In this document: in pieces, positions 55,848-64,000 of the stretch
How the letters are laid out: every line of letters starts with the position of its first letter
Numbering within the stretch: position 1 is the first letter of the stretch
Source of the DNA: Amycolatopsis sp. CA-126428
GTDB taxonomy: Bacteria; Actinomycetota; Actinomycetes; Mycobacteriales; Pseudonocardiaceae
NCBI RefSeq assembly: GCF_002904335.1
Contig: NZ_PPHF01000187.1
Span: forward strand, 1-64,000
Reading direction: 5' to 3'
Length of the DNA: 64,000 bases
The notes under the pieces: generated by a model
Databases searched by the model: none
What the model saw: the letters and a program-made list of their open reading frames with translations, nothing else
Told to the model about the DNA's origin: nothing
Translations under genes and position numbers: made by a program

Positions 55848-56611
55848 GCTACGCGATGCGTGATTCGGCGACCATGCTGCGGCGCAACCTGACGCACCTG
55901 CGCCGGTACCCGAGCATGATGATCATGGCGTTGGGCATGCCGGTGCTGCTCCTGCTGCTGTTCGCCGAGGTGTTCGGCGGCGCGATGCAGGCGGGCGTCC
56001 GTGATGGGGCGTACGTCGACTACCTGGTGCCGGGGATCCTGCTGATGACCGTCGGCTACGGGGCGTCGATGACGGCGCTGGCGGTGAACCGGGACATGAC
56101 CGAGGGGATCATTTCGCGGTTCCGGACGATGGCGATCGCCCGGGTGTCGGTGCTCACCGGTCACGTCCTGGGTGCGGTGCTCCGCACGGTCGTCAGCGCG
56201 ACGCTGGTCGTCGGGGTGGCGCTGCTGTTCGGGTTCCGGCCCGCGGCGGAGCCCGGTGGCTGGTTCGCGACGCTGGGACTGGTCGTCCTGCTGGCGTTGG
56301 CGCTGACCTGGCCGGCGGTCGGGGTCGGATTGGCGGCGAAGAACGCCGAGGGCGCGAACCTGTTCATCCTCCTGGTGCAGGTGCTGCCGTTCCTCAGCAG
56401 CGCGTTCGTGCCCACGGACACGATGTCGGGGGCGGTGCGCTGGTTCGCCCGCCACGAGCCGTTCACGCCGGTCATCGACACCCTCCGCGGCCTGATGCTG
56501 GGCACGCCGGTCAGCGGCAGCGTGTGGATCGCCGTCGCCTGGTGCGCCGGGTTCGCCGTCGTGGGTTACGTCTGGGCGCGAGCGCTGTTCAGGCGTGATC
56601 CCGCGAGCTGA
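55844..56611 (+). CDS. ABC-2 type permease, DrrB-like (second system)
   Basis: 255 residues, six membrane spans. DrrB markers: MPVLLLLLFAEVFGGAMQAG, YVDYLVPGILLMT, ISRFRTMAIARVSVLTGHVLG and QVLPFLSSAFVPTDTMSGAVRWFA. Starts by ATGA overlap with its ATPase gene. Its 3' end overlaps the convergent AfsR-like gene by 23 bp, so the two messages could interfere. Confidence 0.94.
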   Translation: MSYAMRDSATMLRRNLTHLRRYPSMMIMALGMPVLLLLLFAEVFGGAMQAGVRDGAYVDYLVPGILLMTVGYGASMTALAVNRDMTEGIISRFRTMAIARVSVLTGHVLGAVLRTVVSATLVVGVALLFGFRPAAEPGGWFATLGLVVLLALALTWPAVGVGLAAKNAEGANLFILLVQVLPFLSSAFVPTDTMSGAVRWFARHEPFTPVIDTLRGLMLGTPVSGSVWIAVAWCAGFAVVGYVWARALFRRDPAS

Positions 56612-59600
56612 GCGCCGGCGCCGCGAGCGCCGCGGCGCGTAGCTCCTCGCGGCCGAGGCCGGCGTATTCCGACTGCGCGCCGGTGTACGCCGGCTCGTCG
56701 GCCCGTTCGGCCACGGCCCGGATGCGGGCCGAAGACATCGTCGGGTGGAAGCCGCGCACGTACCGGAAGCGCTCGGCGAGGGCGATCAAGCGCACCGCTT
56801 CGGCCCGCGCACCGTCGGTCCGCGCGCGGTCGAGGTCGGTCAGGGCCAGCGCCAGCAGGAGGGCACCGCAGATCGGGAGCGACGTCCCGGGGTCTTCGAG
56901 CAGGCCGGGCAGCGCGCGGGGGAGGTCGCCGGTGATCTCGGTGACGAGGTCGAGGCGTCCGTGGCCGGCGTGGGCGATGACGGTGACGGCCTGGGTCTCC
57001 CACATCCAGCCGTCGGCGCCGGGCCCGGTGTCCTTGGCGGACCGGAGCCGTTCGGCCGCCTGCCGCCACAGTCGCAGGCCCGTGTCGACGTCGCCGCGGG
57101 CCAGGTGGATCTCCGCGCGGGCCCCGACGTCCACCATGGACGCCCCGGCGACCTCGCTGCCGCCGGTCAGCATGGCCTGTTCGAGCCAGTGTTCGGCTTC
57201 GTCGATCGCGCCGGTCTGCAGGTTGGCCAGGACCAGCGCACCTCGGATGCGGGCGGCGCCGGGCCAGGTGCCGGTTTCGTCGAGCACCGCGAGCACCGTG
57301 CCGATCGACCGCCGTGCTTCTTCCCCGCGCTCGAGATCCAGGCACAGTTCCCCGACCCGGGCGTGGGCAACGGCGCGCAGCCACGGCGAATCGTGGTTGT
57401 CGAACGCGGCGACCATGCGTTCGGCTGCGGCCAGGGCGCGGTCCGGATCGTCGAGGGCGGACCACGCGTAGCTGGCGACCCCCTCGGCCAGCCCGGCGAC
57501 GAGCGGATTTTCGTTGCTGCACAACGCGAACAACGGGGCGAAGTCCGGTGCGGCCACGGTGCGGAGCACCGTCTCGGTGGCGTGGACCAGGGTGCCGGAG
57601 GCGGCGGGCGGGAGGTGGCGGAGGGCGACCAGCGAGCGGGTGGGCCGGGGGCCCTGCAACAGGAAGCTGTTCACCGCGCTCAGCACCAGCGCCGCGCGGG
57701 TCGCGGCCACGAGGCCGGGCTCGGGCCGGAAGTGTGAGAGCAGCCAGGCGGTGTCCTCGACCAGCGCGGCCATCCGGCCGAAGTTCGATTCGAAGGTCCA
57801 CAGGCCGCCCAGGACGGCGGCGGTCGCCGCCACGGTCGCGCCGTCTTCGTGGTCGATGCCGTGCCGCAGCGCGTGCACCAGGTTGTCCTGCTCGGCGCTC
57901 ACCTGCCGCATGGCCGGGACGAGGCCGGCTTCGAAAAGTGCTTCGTGGTGGGCCAAGGAGAACTCGACCGCCCAGGTCAGGAAGCCGGCGGTGCTCTGCC
58001 CGGTTTCGCCGGCTTCCTCGCGGCGCGCGGCACCGAACTCGCGGACCGTCTCCAGCATCCGGAACCGGGTGCCCGCCGGGGTGTTCAGGACTTTGAGCAG
58101 CGAGTGGCCGGCGAGCTGGTCGAGCAGGTCCACGGCGTCGGCGCCGAGCAGGTGCCGGGCGGCGTCGGCGGTGAAGCCGCCGGGAAAGATCGACAGCGCC
58201 CGCATGGCGGCCTGTCCCCGCTGGTCGAGGAGGGCCCAGCTCCAGCCGATCACGGCCGCCAGCGTGCGGTGCCGCGGCGGGGCGTCCCGGGCGCCGCCGC
58301 GCAGCAGCGCGAACCGGTCGCCGAGGTGCCGGGTGATCTCGGCGACGGACATGACCCGGCAGCGGGCGGCGGCCAGCTCGATCGCGAGCGGCAGGCCGTC
58401 GAGGTGCGCACACAGCTGCCGGACGTCCTCGTCCGGCAGCTCGACGTCCGGCCGGACGGAACGGGCCCGCTGCCGGAACAGTTCGGCGGCGGTCGCCGGG
58501 CTCAGTTCCGGCAGTGCGTGGACCGACTCCGAAGAGAGGTGCAGGGGTGTCCGGCTGGTCGTGAGCACTCGCAGGTCCGCGCTCAGCGCGACGAGCGTCC
58601 GGACGAGGTCGGCCACGCCGCGCACGACGTGTTCGCAGTTGTCGAGCACCAGCAGCGCCGGGCCGGGGCCGAGCGCTTCGAGGATGCCGGTCACGGCGTC
58701 GCGCGGGCCGGGCGGCCGGCTGCCCGGCGGGCCGCCCGCGTCGGCACCACCGACCGCCGAGGCGACTTCGGTGGCGACCTCGTCGTCGCGGGCGATGCCG
58801 GCGAGCGGCACGAAGTGCACGATCCGCTGCTCGGCCCGGCGGCTGACGGCGTGCGCCAGCCGGGTCTTGCCCAGGCCGCCCGCGCCGACGATCGACGTGA
58901 CCCGGGACGTCCGCAGCAGCCCGTCGACGGCGGCCAGGTCGGGGTCCCGGCCGAGCAGCGGGTTCGGCTCGTGGGCGACGCCGTGGCGGACCGCGGGTGC
59001 TTCGCCCTGCAGGAGCCGCTGGTGCAGCTCGCGCAGCGCGAGTCCGGGGTCGCCGCCGAGTTCGTCGCGCACCCGGCGCCGGTAGTCCTCGTAGCGGGCC
59101 AGTGCGGCGGCGGGCCCGGCCGTCGCGGCTTCGCTGCGCAGCAGTTCTCCCAGGAGTTCCTCGTCGCGCGGCCATTCGGACGCCAGCTCGATCAGCTCGT
59201 CGATCGCCTCCGCGGCCCGGCCCAGCCGCGAGCGGCACAGCGCACGGGCCCGGACGAGCCACCGGCTGGTGGACGCGCGGGCCGTCCGCAGCGCGCCGAG
59301 CGGATCGGCGCTGCCGGGGTTGCCGCGTGCCGTCCAGAGCGCCAGGCCGGCCTCGGCGTGGGCCAGCGCGGCTTCGTGGTCGCCTTCGCGGGAAAGCCGG
59401 GCGCAGGCGGCCGCGCTGAGCACGAGCGCGCCGGCGTCCACCCGGTTCTCGGCCAGGGTGAGCCGGTAGCCGGACGGCGTGGCTTCGATGACGTCGTGGC
59501 CGAGCTGGGCTCGCGCGCGGGACACCAGCACCTGCAGCGCCTTGGCGGGATGCTCCGGTCGCTCATCCGGCCAGAGCCCCTCGATCAGGCGGGCGGTGCT

Positions 59601-59714
59601 CACGCCGGTGCGGAGGTCGTCGGCGAGCAGGGCGAGCAGCCCGCCGAGGCGGGGGCTGGTGATTTCCCGGCCGCGGTGGGCCACCCGCGGCAGCAGGACC
59701 AGCTCGATCGTCAC
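56589..59714 (-). CDS. AfsR/SARP-like regulator (BTAD-NB-ARC-TPR type)
   Basis: About 1,041 residues from GTG 59714. The N-terminus is an OmpR-like DNA-binding domain (RGREITSPRLGGLLALLADD, then SRARAQLGHDVIEATPSGYRL) followed by a bacterial transcriptional activation domain (to about residue 250). An NB-ARC-type ATPase follows with P-loop GAGGLGKTRL and VLDNCEHV (Walker B). The remainder is helical TPR-like repeats. Proteins of this layout act as pathway or global activators of secondary metabolism, and AfsR is the model. It is 20 kb or more from the PKS block and no DNA target is visible. It overlaps the convergent permease gene by 23 bp. Start is approximate because the ribosome site (GAGG, 2 nt upstream) is poorly spaced. 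Confidence 0.88.
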   Translation of the reverse strand: MTIELVLLPRVAHRGREITSPRLGGLLALLADDLRTGVSTARLIEGLWPDERPEHPAKALQVLVSRARAQLGHDVIEATPSGYRLTLAENRVDAGALVLSAAACARLSREGDHEAALAHAEAGLALWTARGNPGSADPLGALRTARASTSRWLVRARALCRSRLGRAAEAIDELIELASEWPRDEELLGELLRSEAATAGPAAALARYEDYRRRVRDELGGDPGLALRELHQRLLQGEAPAVRHGVAHEPNPLLGRDPDLAAVDGLLRTSRVTSIVGAGGLGKTRLAHAVSRRAEQRIVHFVPLAGIARDDEVATEVASAVGGADAGGPPGSRPPGPRDAVTGILEALGPGPALLVLDNCEHVVRGVADLVRTLVALSADLRVLTTSRTPLHLSSESVHALPELSPATAAELFRQRARSVRPDVELPDEDVRQLCAHLDGLPLAIELAAARCRVMSVAEITRHLGDRFALLRGGARDAPPRHRTLAAVIGWSWALLDQRGQAAMRALSIFPGGFTADAARHLLGADAVDLLDQLAGHSLLKVLNTPAGTRFRMLETVREFGAARREEAGETGQSTAGFLTWAVEFSLAHHEALFEAGLVPAMRQVSAEQDNLVHALRHGIDHEDGATVAATAAVLGGLWTFESNFGRMAALVEDTAWLLSHFRPEPGLVAATRAALVLSAVNSFLLQGPRPTRSLVALRHLPPAASGTLVHATETVLRTVAAPDFAPLFALCSNENPLVAGLAEGVASYAWSALDDPDRALAAAERMVAAFDNHDSPWLRAVAHARVGELCLDLERGEEARRSIGTVLAVLDETGTWPGAARIRGALVLANLQTGAIDEAEHWLEQAMLTGGSEVAGASMVDVGARAEIHLARGDVDTGLRLWRQAAERLRSAKDTGPGADGWMWETQAVTVIAHAGHGRLDLVTEITGDLPRALPGLLEDPGTSLPICGALLLALALTDLDRARTDGARAEAVRLIALAERFRYVRGFHPTMSSARIRAVAERADEPAYTGAQSEYAGLGREELRAAALAAPALSSRDHA

Positions 59715-59838
59715 CGCCTCAAGGCTAGTGGGGGTACGCCGGTCGTGGGCCCGGTCGTGCGGGCGCGTCGCGTAGGCTGAGCGCGGCGCGCCGGGAAGTC
59801 TGGTCGGCATCCGGATTTCGGATCGGAAGGACCGGCTC

Positions 59839-61395
59839 ATGCGCGGCGTGGAAACCGTCCTGTTCCTCGTGGTCGTGGCGACCGTCGTGGCCACGTTCGC
59901 GCGGCGGCTGCGCGTTCCCGCGCCGTCGCTGCTGGTCGTCGTCGGTGTCGTCGTGGGGCTGTTGCCTGGCGTCCCGGTGGTGCAGGTGACGCCCGAGGTG
60001 ATCAGCCTGGTCGTGCTCCCGCCGCTGCTGTTCGCCGCGGGGGAGGAGCTGCCGTGGCGGGACCTGCGCGCGGTGGGGCGGCCGGTCGCGGTCCTGTCGG
60101 TCGGGCTGGTGCTGCTGTCGGCCGCGGCGGTGGTCGGGATCGCGGTCGCGGTGACGCCGTTGCCGGTCGGGATGGCGTTCGTGCTGGGCGCGGTGCTGGC
60201 GAGCACCGACCCGGTCGCCGTGACGGCGCTGGCGCGGCGGCTGGCGTTGCCGCCGCGGGTGCAGGCGCTGATCCAGGCCGAGAGCCTGTTCAACGACGCG
60301 ACCAGCTTGCTGCTGTTCCGGGTGGCGCTGTTCCTGGCCGTGGCCGGCGGGGCCGCGTCGTGGGGGCGGACGCTCGCGGAGTTCGGCGTGCTCGCGGGCG
60401 GCGGGGTGGCGGTCGGGGTCCTGACGGCGCTCGGGGCGTTCCTCATCCGGCGGCGCACCGAGGACCCGGTGCTGGAGACGGTGATCTCCCTGGTGACGCC
60501 GTATGCGGGGTACGTCGTCGCGGAGTCGGTCGGCGGGTCGGGGGTGACGGCGGTCGTGGTGGCGAGCGTGATTCTCGGGACGCAGGCCGAGCGGTTGACG
60601 ACGGCGCGGATCCGGCTGCAGGTCGGCGCGGTGTACCAGACCGTGGTGTTCCTGCTGGAGAGCGTCGTGTTCGGGCTGATCGGGCTGCAGCTGCCGGCGC
60701 TGGTGCGGCGGGTGGCCGGCGGCGGGGCGTGGTGGCTGCTGCAGGCGCTGGCGATCGCGGCGACGCTGGTCGTGGCGCGGCTGCTGCTGGTGTTCGTGCT
60801 TTCGGCGCTGCGGCAGCGGCGGCAGGACGGCCGGATCTCCTGGCAGGTTCCCGCGGTCGTGTCCTGGGCGGGTGCGCGGGGTGTGGTGCCGCTGGCGGCA
60901 GCGCTGTCGCTGCCGGTGTCCACCATGGACGGTTCCGCGCTGCCCGCGCGCGACCTGGTGCTGCTGCTGACGACGGCGGTGATCGTGCTGACCCTCGTGG
61001 TCCAGGGCTTCACGCTCGCGCCGCTGGTGCGCCGGGCGGGGATCGCCCTAGACCCGGCCGACCTGCGGACGGAGTACGGCACCGCGCGCCGGAAGCTCGC
61101 CGAAGCCGGGCTGTCCCACCTGGAGCACCTGGCCGAGACCGAGTCGACGCCGGCGTTCGTGGTCGACCAGCTGCGCGCGGGCTGGCAGGCCCGGCTCGAC
61201 CACATCCGCGGCGACACCGGCGAGGAGACCGCGGACTGGGTGCGCGGAATCGACTACCGCGCCCTGAAGCGCGAGCTGATCGACATCGAGGCGGCCGAGC
61301 TCACTCGCCTGTTCGAGGCGGGCGAGATCACCGACGGCACCCGGCGGCGGATCCAGCGGCTGCTCGACCTGGAGCACGCGGGGCTGGAGGACTGA
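59839..61395 (+). CDS. Na+/H+ antiporter, CPA1 family
   Basis: 518 residues, about 12 membrane spans and a cytosolic tail of about 130 residues. Core motifs LVVLPPLLFAAGEE, GAVLASTDPVAV (unwound cation site) and AESLFNDATSLLLFRVA with the ion-binding Asp are CPA1/NhaP-like; SWAGARGVVPLAAALSLP supplies the conserved Arg. It exchanges Na+ (or K+) for H+ across the plasma membrane. ATG 59839 has GGAAGG upstream. Divergent from the AfsR-like gene and followed by the potassium transporter gene, giving a small ion-homeostasis group. Confidence 0.93.
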   Translation: MRGVETVLFLVVVATVVATFARRLRVPAPSLLVVVGVVVGLLPGVPVVQVTPEVISLVVLPPLLFAAGEELPWRDLRAVGRPVAVLSVGLVLLSAAAVVGIAVAVTPLPVGMAFVLGAVLASTDPVAVTALARRLALPPRVQALIQAESLFNDATSLLLFRVALFLAVAGGAASWGRTLAEFGVLAGGGVAVGVLTALGAFLIRRRTEDPVLETVISLVTPYAGYVVAESVGGSGVTAVVVASVILGTQAERLTTARIRLQVGAVYQTVVFLLESVVFGLIGLQLPALVRRVAGGGAWWLLQALAIAATLVVARLLLVFVLSALRQRRQDGRISWQVPAVVSWAGARGVVPLAAALSLPVSTMDGSALPARDLVLLLTTAVIVLTLVVQGFTLAPLVRRAGIALDPADLRTEYGTARRKLAEAGLSHLEHLAETESTPAFVVDQLRAGWQARLDHIRGDTGEETADWVRGIDYRALKRELIDIEAAELTRLFEAGEITDGTRRRIQRLLDLEHAGLED

Positions 61396-61617
61396 GCGAG
61401 CCCGGCAGTTCCGCCGGCGGGACCTTGACGTCGGCTTGACCCCGGGTCTCGTCCGGGTGGACCCTGGCGACGGGAAGGTGTCCGGGTTCGCCGGCGCTAA
61501 GAAACCGTCAATACGCGTAAAGCTTCCCGCGACCCGCCGCGATCGACGTCGTCCGGCCACAGTGGATCGGTAGGGTTCCGCCTCGATGCGCCAGGCGCAC
61601 TGGCCGGAGGAGGACGC
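61396..61617. other. Intergenic region before kup
   Basis: 222 bp. It has two TTGAC motifs (61425-61429, 61436-61440) that could be -35 boxes without an obvious -10, and GGAGGAGG just before the GTG start of kup. I see no clear cyclic-di-AMP (ydaO) riboswitch pattern and no strong terminator. Confidence 0.4.
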
Positions 61618-63555
61618 GTGAGCCAGGAGACGACCACGGCGGAGAGCACGCCGTCGCCCGCGCGCGACGTGGCCCGGCTGGGGCTGGTGGTCGGTGCGCT
61701 CGGCGTGGTGTTCGGGGACATCGGCACCAGCCCGATCTACACGCTGCAGACGGTGTTCAACCCGGCCGACCCGCACCCGGTGCCGGTGAGCACGGAGAAC
61801 GTCTTCGGCGTGGTGTCGCTGATCTTCTGGTCGGTGATGATCATCGTCACCGTCACCTACGTGCTGCTCGCCATGCGCGCCGACAACGACGGCGAGGGCG
61901 GCATCATGGCGCTGATCACCCTGCTGCGCCGCTGGAGCGGGCCGCGCGGCCAACGCGCCGCCGTCGTGCTGGCCGGGCTGGGCATCTTCGGTGCCGCGTT
62001 GTTCTTCGGCGACAGCATGATCACGCCGGCGATGTCGGTGCTGTCCGCCGTCGAAGGTCTCAAGGTCGTCGACGAGTCGTTCGAAGGCTGGATCGTGCCG
62101 ATCACCGCCGTGATCGCGGTGGGGCTGTTCCTCGTGCAGAAGCGCGGCACAGCGGCGGTCGGGCGTGTTTTCGGGCCGGTGATGATCGTCTGGTTCGCGG
62201 TGATCGGCCTGCTCGGGATCACCGGCATCGCCGGGCATCCGGAGATCCTCAAGGCACTCTCGCCCACGTACGCGCTGGGCTTCATGATCGGCCACTTCGA
62301 CATCGCGTTCTTCGCGCTGGCCGCGGTCGTGCTCGCGGTCACCGGCGCCGAAGCCCTCTACGCGGACATGGGCCACTTCGGCCGCAAGGCGATCACGCGG
62401 GGCTGGCTGTTCCTGGTGCTGCCGGCCTGCGTGCTCAGCTACTTCGGCCAGGGTGCGCTGATCCTCGAGGACCCGGCCAACATCAGCAGCCCGTTCTTCC
62501 TCCTCGTCCCCGGCTGGGGACGCCTGCTCATGGTGCTGCTGGCCACGGCCGCGACGGTGATCGCGTCCCAGGCGGTGATCACCGGGGCGTTCTCGGTCGC
62601 GTCGCAGGCCGCCCAGCTGGGTTACCTGCCGAGGTTGCGGATCGCGCACACGTCGGAGACCGAGCGGGGCCAGATCTACGTGCCGTGGGTCAACTGGCTC
62701 CTGCTGGTCTCGGTGCTGACGCTGATCTTCGCGTTCCGCAGCTCAGCCGCGCTCGCGTTCGCCTTCGGCATGGCGGTGACCGGCACGATCACCATCACCA
62801 CGCTGCTGTTCTTCTACGTCGCCCGCGCGAAGTGGGGCACGCCGCGCTGGCTGATCGGGATCGGCGCGGCCGTGCTGCTGGTCGTCGACCTGCTGTTCGT
62901 CGGGGCCAACCTGACCAAGCTGGTGCACGGCGCGTGGCTGCCGCTGCTGATCGGCCTGACGGCGTTCACGGTGATGATCACCTGGCAGCGCGGGCGCGAG
63001 GTCGTCACCGCCGAACGCGAACGCCGGGAAGGCTCGTTGCCGCAGTTCATCGAGCAGCTGCGCGACCGGGAGACCCCGACCATGCGGGTGCCCGGAACGG
63101 CGGTGTTCCTCAACCGCGGCGGCCGCACGGCACCGCTGGCCCTGCGCGCCAACGCCGGACACAACCACGTGCGCCACGAGCACGTGGTGATCCTGTCGCT
63201 GGAGACCGAGCCGGTCCCGCGGATCCCGGACGCCGAGCGGGTGACCGTCGAGGACCTGGGCTACCGGGACGACGGGATCGTCTTCGTCACCGCCCGCTTC
63301 GGCTACATGGAAACCCCGGACGTCCCGAGTGCCCTGGCGCAGCTCACGCCGGAGCAGACCGAGGGCCGGCTGAACCTGGAGGAGGCCTCCTACTTCCTGT
63401 CCAAGATCGAGCTGCTCCGCGGCAAGGAGCCGACCATGGCGGGGTGGCGCAAGCGGCTGTTCATCGCCACGTCCTACATCACCGCCGACGCCGCGGAGTA
63501 CTTCGGGCTGCCCCGCGACCGCACGGTGATCATGGGCTCCCACATCGAGGTCTGA
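61618..63555 (+). CDS. kup: Kup-type K+/H+ symporter
   Basis: 645 residues from GTG 61618 (GGAGGAGG 4-5 nt upstream). About 12 membrane spans and a cytosolic C-terminal domain. Kup signatures: VVFGDIGTSPIYTLQTVF, DNDGEGGIMALITLL, GDSMITPAMSVLSAVEGL, TGAEALYADMGHFG and YFGQGALIL. The tail PTMRVPGTAVFLNRG and TADAAEYFGLPRDR is also standard. It imports potassium with protons. It ends 6 bp from the convergent cation-efflux gene. Confidence 0.96.
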   Translation: MSQETTTAESTPSPARDVARLGLVVGALGVVFGDIGTSPIYTLQTVFNPADPHPVPVSTENVFGVVSLIFWSVMIIVTVTYVLLAMRADNDGEGGIMALITLLRRWSGPRGQRAAVVLAGLGIFGAALFFGDSMITPAMSVLSAVEGLKVVDESFEGWIVPITAVIAVGLFLVQKRGTAAVGRVFGPVMIVWFAVIGLLGITGIAGHPEILKALSPTYALGFMIGHFDIAFFALAAVVLAVTGAEALYADMGHFGRKAITRGWLFLVLPACVLSYFGQGALILEDPANISSPFFLLVPGWGRLLMVLLATAATVIASQAVITGAFSVASQAAQLGYLPRLRIAHTSETERGQIYVPWVNWLLLVSVLTLIFAFRSSAALAFAFGMAVTGTITITTLLFFYVARAKWGTPRWLIGIGAAVLLVVDLLFVGANLTKLVHGAWLPLLIGLTAFTVMITWQRGREVVTAERERREGSLPQFIEQLRDRETPTMRVPGTAVFLNRGGRTAPLALRANAGHNHVRHEHVVILSLETEPVPRIPDAERVTVEDLGYRDDGIVFVTARFGYMETPDVPSALAQLTPEQTEGRLNLEEASYFLSKIELLRGKEPTMAGWRKRLFIATSYITADAAEYFGLPRDRTVIMGSHIEV

Positions 63556-63561
63556 ACCCGG

Positions 63562-64000
63562 TCAGTACCGCGGTGTCCCGTGGTGCGCCACGGTTTCGTG
63601 CGCGGATCGGGCGTTGCCGGCGGGCTCGGTGTGGATGACCGCCGCGGTCAGCCGCGGCACCGCGTGCAGGAGCCGGTGTTCGACCTCGTGGGCGAGCTGG
63701 TGGGCCTGCGCGATGGTGAGACCGGCGTCGACCTGCACGCTGAGTTCGGCGCGCAGGGTGTGCCCGATCCAGCGCATTCGCACGTCGCCGGCGTCGTGGA
63801 CGCCGGTGGTCTCGCGGGCCGTGCGTTCGGCGAGGTCGACGGTGGCCGGGTCGACGGCGTCCAGCAGGCGGCGGAAGACCTCCTTCGCGGCGTCGCGGAG
63901 CACGAACAGGATGGCGACGGTGATGACGAGGCCGATGATCGGGTCGGCCGCGGGGAAGCCGAGGGCGACGCCGGCGGCGCCGAGGACGACGGCGAGGGAG
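63562..64000 (-). CDS. Cation diffusion facilitator (CDF) efflux protein, 5' end outside window
   Basis: The frame runs open to the right edge; only the last 146 codons are visible. It shows the end of the membrane part (GFPAADPIIGLVITVAILFVLRD) followed by the cytosolic CDF domain (DAAKEVFRRLLDAVDP, VRMRWIGHTLRAELSVQVDAGLTIAQAHQLAHEVE), with the alpha-beta ferredoxin-like fold typical of zinc/cobalt/manganese exporters. The metal cannot be told from this part. The tail is His-rich (HETVAHHGTPRY). Convergent with kup, stop codons 6 bp apart. Confidence 0.9.
   Translation of the reverse strand, partial: SLAVVLGAAGVALGFPAADPIIGLVITVAILFVLRDAAKEVFRRLLDAVDPATVDLAERTARETTGVHDAGDVRMRWIGHTLRAELSVQVDAGLTIAQAHQLAHEVEHRLLHAVPRLTAAVIHTEPAGNARSAHETVAHHGTPRY

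Noticed and set aside
61396..61617. Cyclic-di-AMP riboswitch before kup
   Set aside because: I could not find the conserved ydaO-type core. A covariance-model search would be needed to decide.
1..64000. tRNA genes, insertion sequences, integrases or attachment sites
   Set aside because: None seen on either strand. The transition from PKS cluster to TetR operon to toxin locus shows no visible mobile-element border.

Overview
This is a GC-rich actinomycete chromosome segment. Codon use is dominated by G/C at third positions, GTG starts are frequent, and there are assembly-line polyketide synthases, MGT-type glycosyltransferases, a PAS-LuxR regulator and an AfsR-like regulator. The style, plus a GH172-type (DUF2961) arabinan-active enzyme, suggests a Pseudonocardiaceae member such as Amycolatopsis. 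That assignment is inference from gene content, not a search result.

Region 1 (1 to about 30.2 kb) is the right end of a modular type I polyketide cluster. The first PKS enters from the left edge and ends with a full KS-AT-KR-ACP module. The second PKS holds two KS-AT-DH-KR-ACP modules and a thioesterase, so the end of the assembly line and its release step are here. An MGT glycosyltransferase overlaps the PKS stop codon. A block on the minus strand follows: a membrane GT-C/GT39-type glycosyltransferase, a PimM-like PAS-LuxR regulator, a large secreted GH172-type glycosidase, then rmlB, rmlA and a second MGT glycosyltransferase. Divergent to it are an NDP-sugar 3-ketoreductase and a 4-ketoreductase. 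The product should be a glycosylated, probably macrolactone, polyketide carrying at least one deoxysugar. The GT39 enzyme and the secreted glycosidase also suggest a sugar that is added and perhaps removed outside the cytoplasm.

Region 2 (30.2 to 32.5 kb) is a TetR-controlled operon (TetR, PH-like small protein, secreted alpha/beta hydrolase). A 16-bp perfect inverted repeat covers its apparently leaderless promoter. A small lipoprotein gene follows.

Region 3 (32.7 to 50 kb) is a secreted polymorphic-toxin locus: an RHS/YD-repeat protein of about 3,940 residues ending in an HNH/EndoVII-like nuclease tip, a SUKH-type immunity gene, a modular subtilisin-like protease built from the same two kinds of accessory repeat as the toxin, and a Tat-exported DyP-type peroxidase translationally coupled to the protease.

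Region 4 (50 to 52.2 kb) is decaying DNA: a small membrane protein gene and remnants of a P-loop NTPase gene with several frame breaks.

Region 5 (52.2 to 64 kb) has two DrrAB-type ABC exporters around a PadR regulator and two DUF1048 genes, then an AfsR/SARP-like regulator, a CPA1 Na+/H+ antiporter, a Kup potassium transporter, and the start of a cation-diffusion-facilitator gene cut by the right edge. Apart from the possible use of the exporters for efflux, this looks like housekeeping or ion homeostasis.
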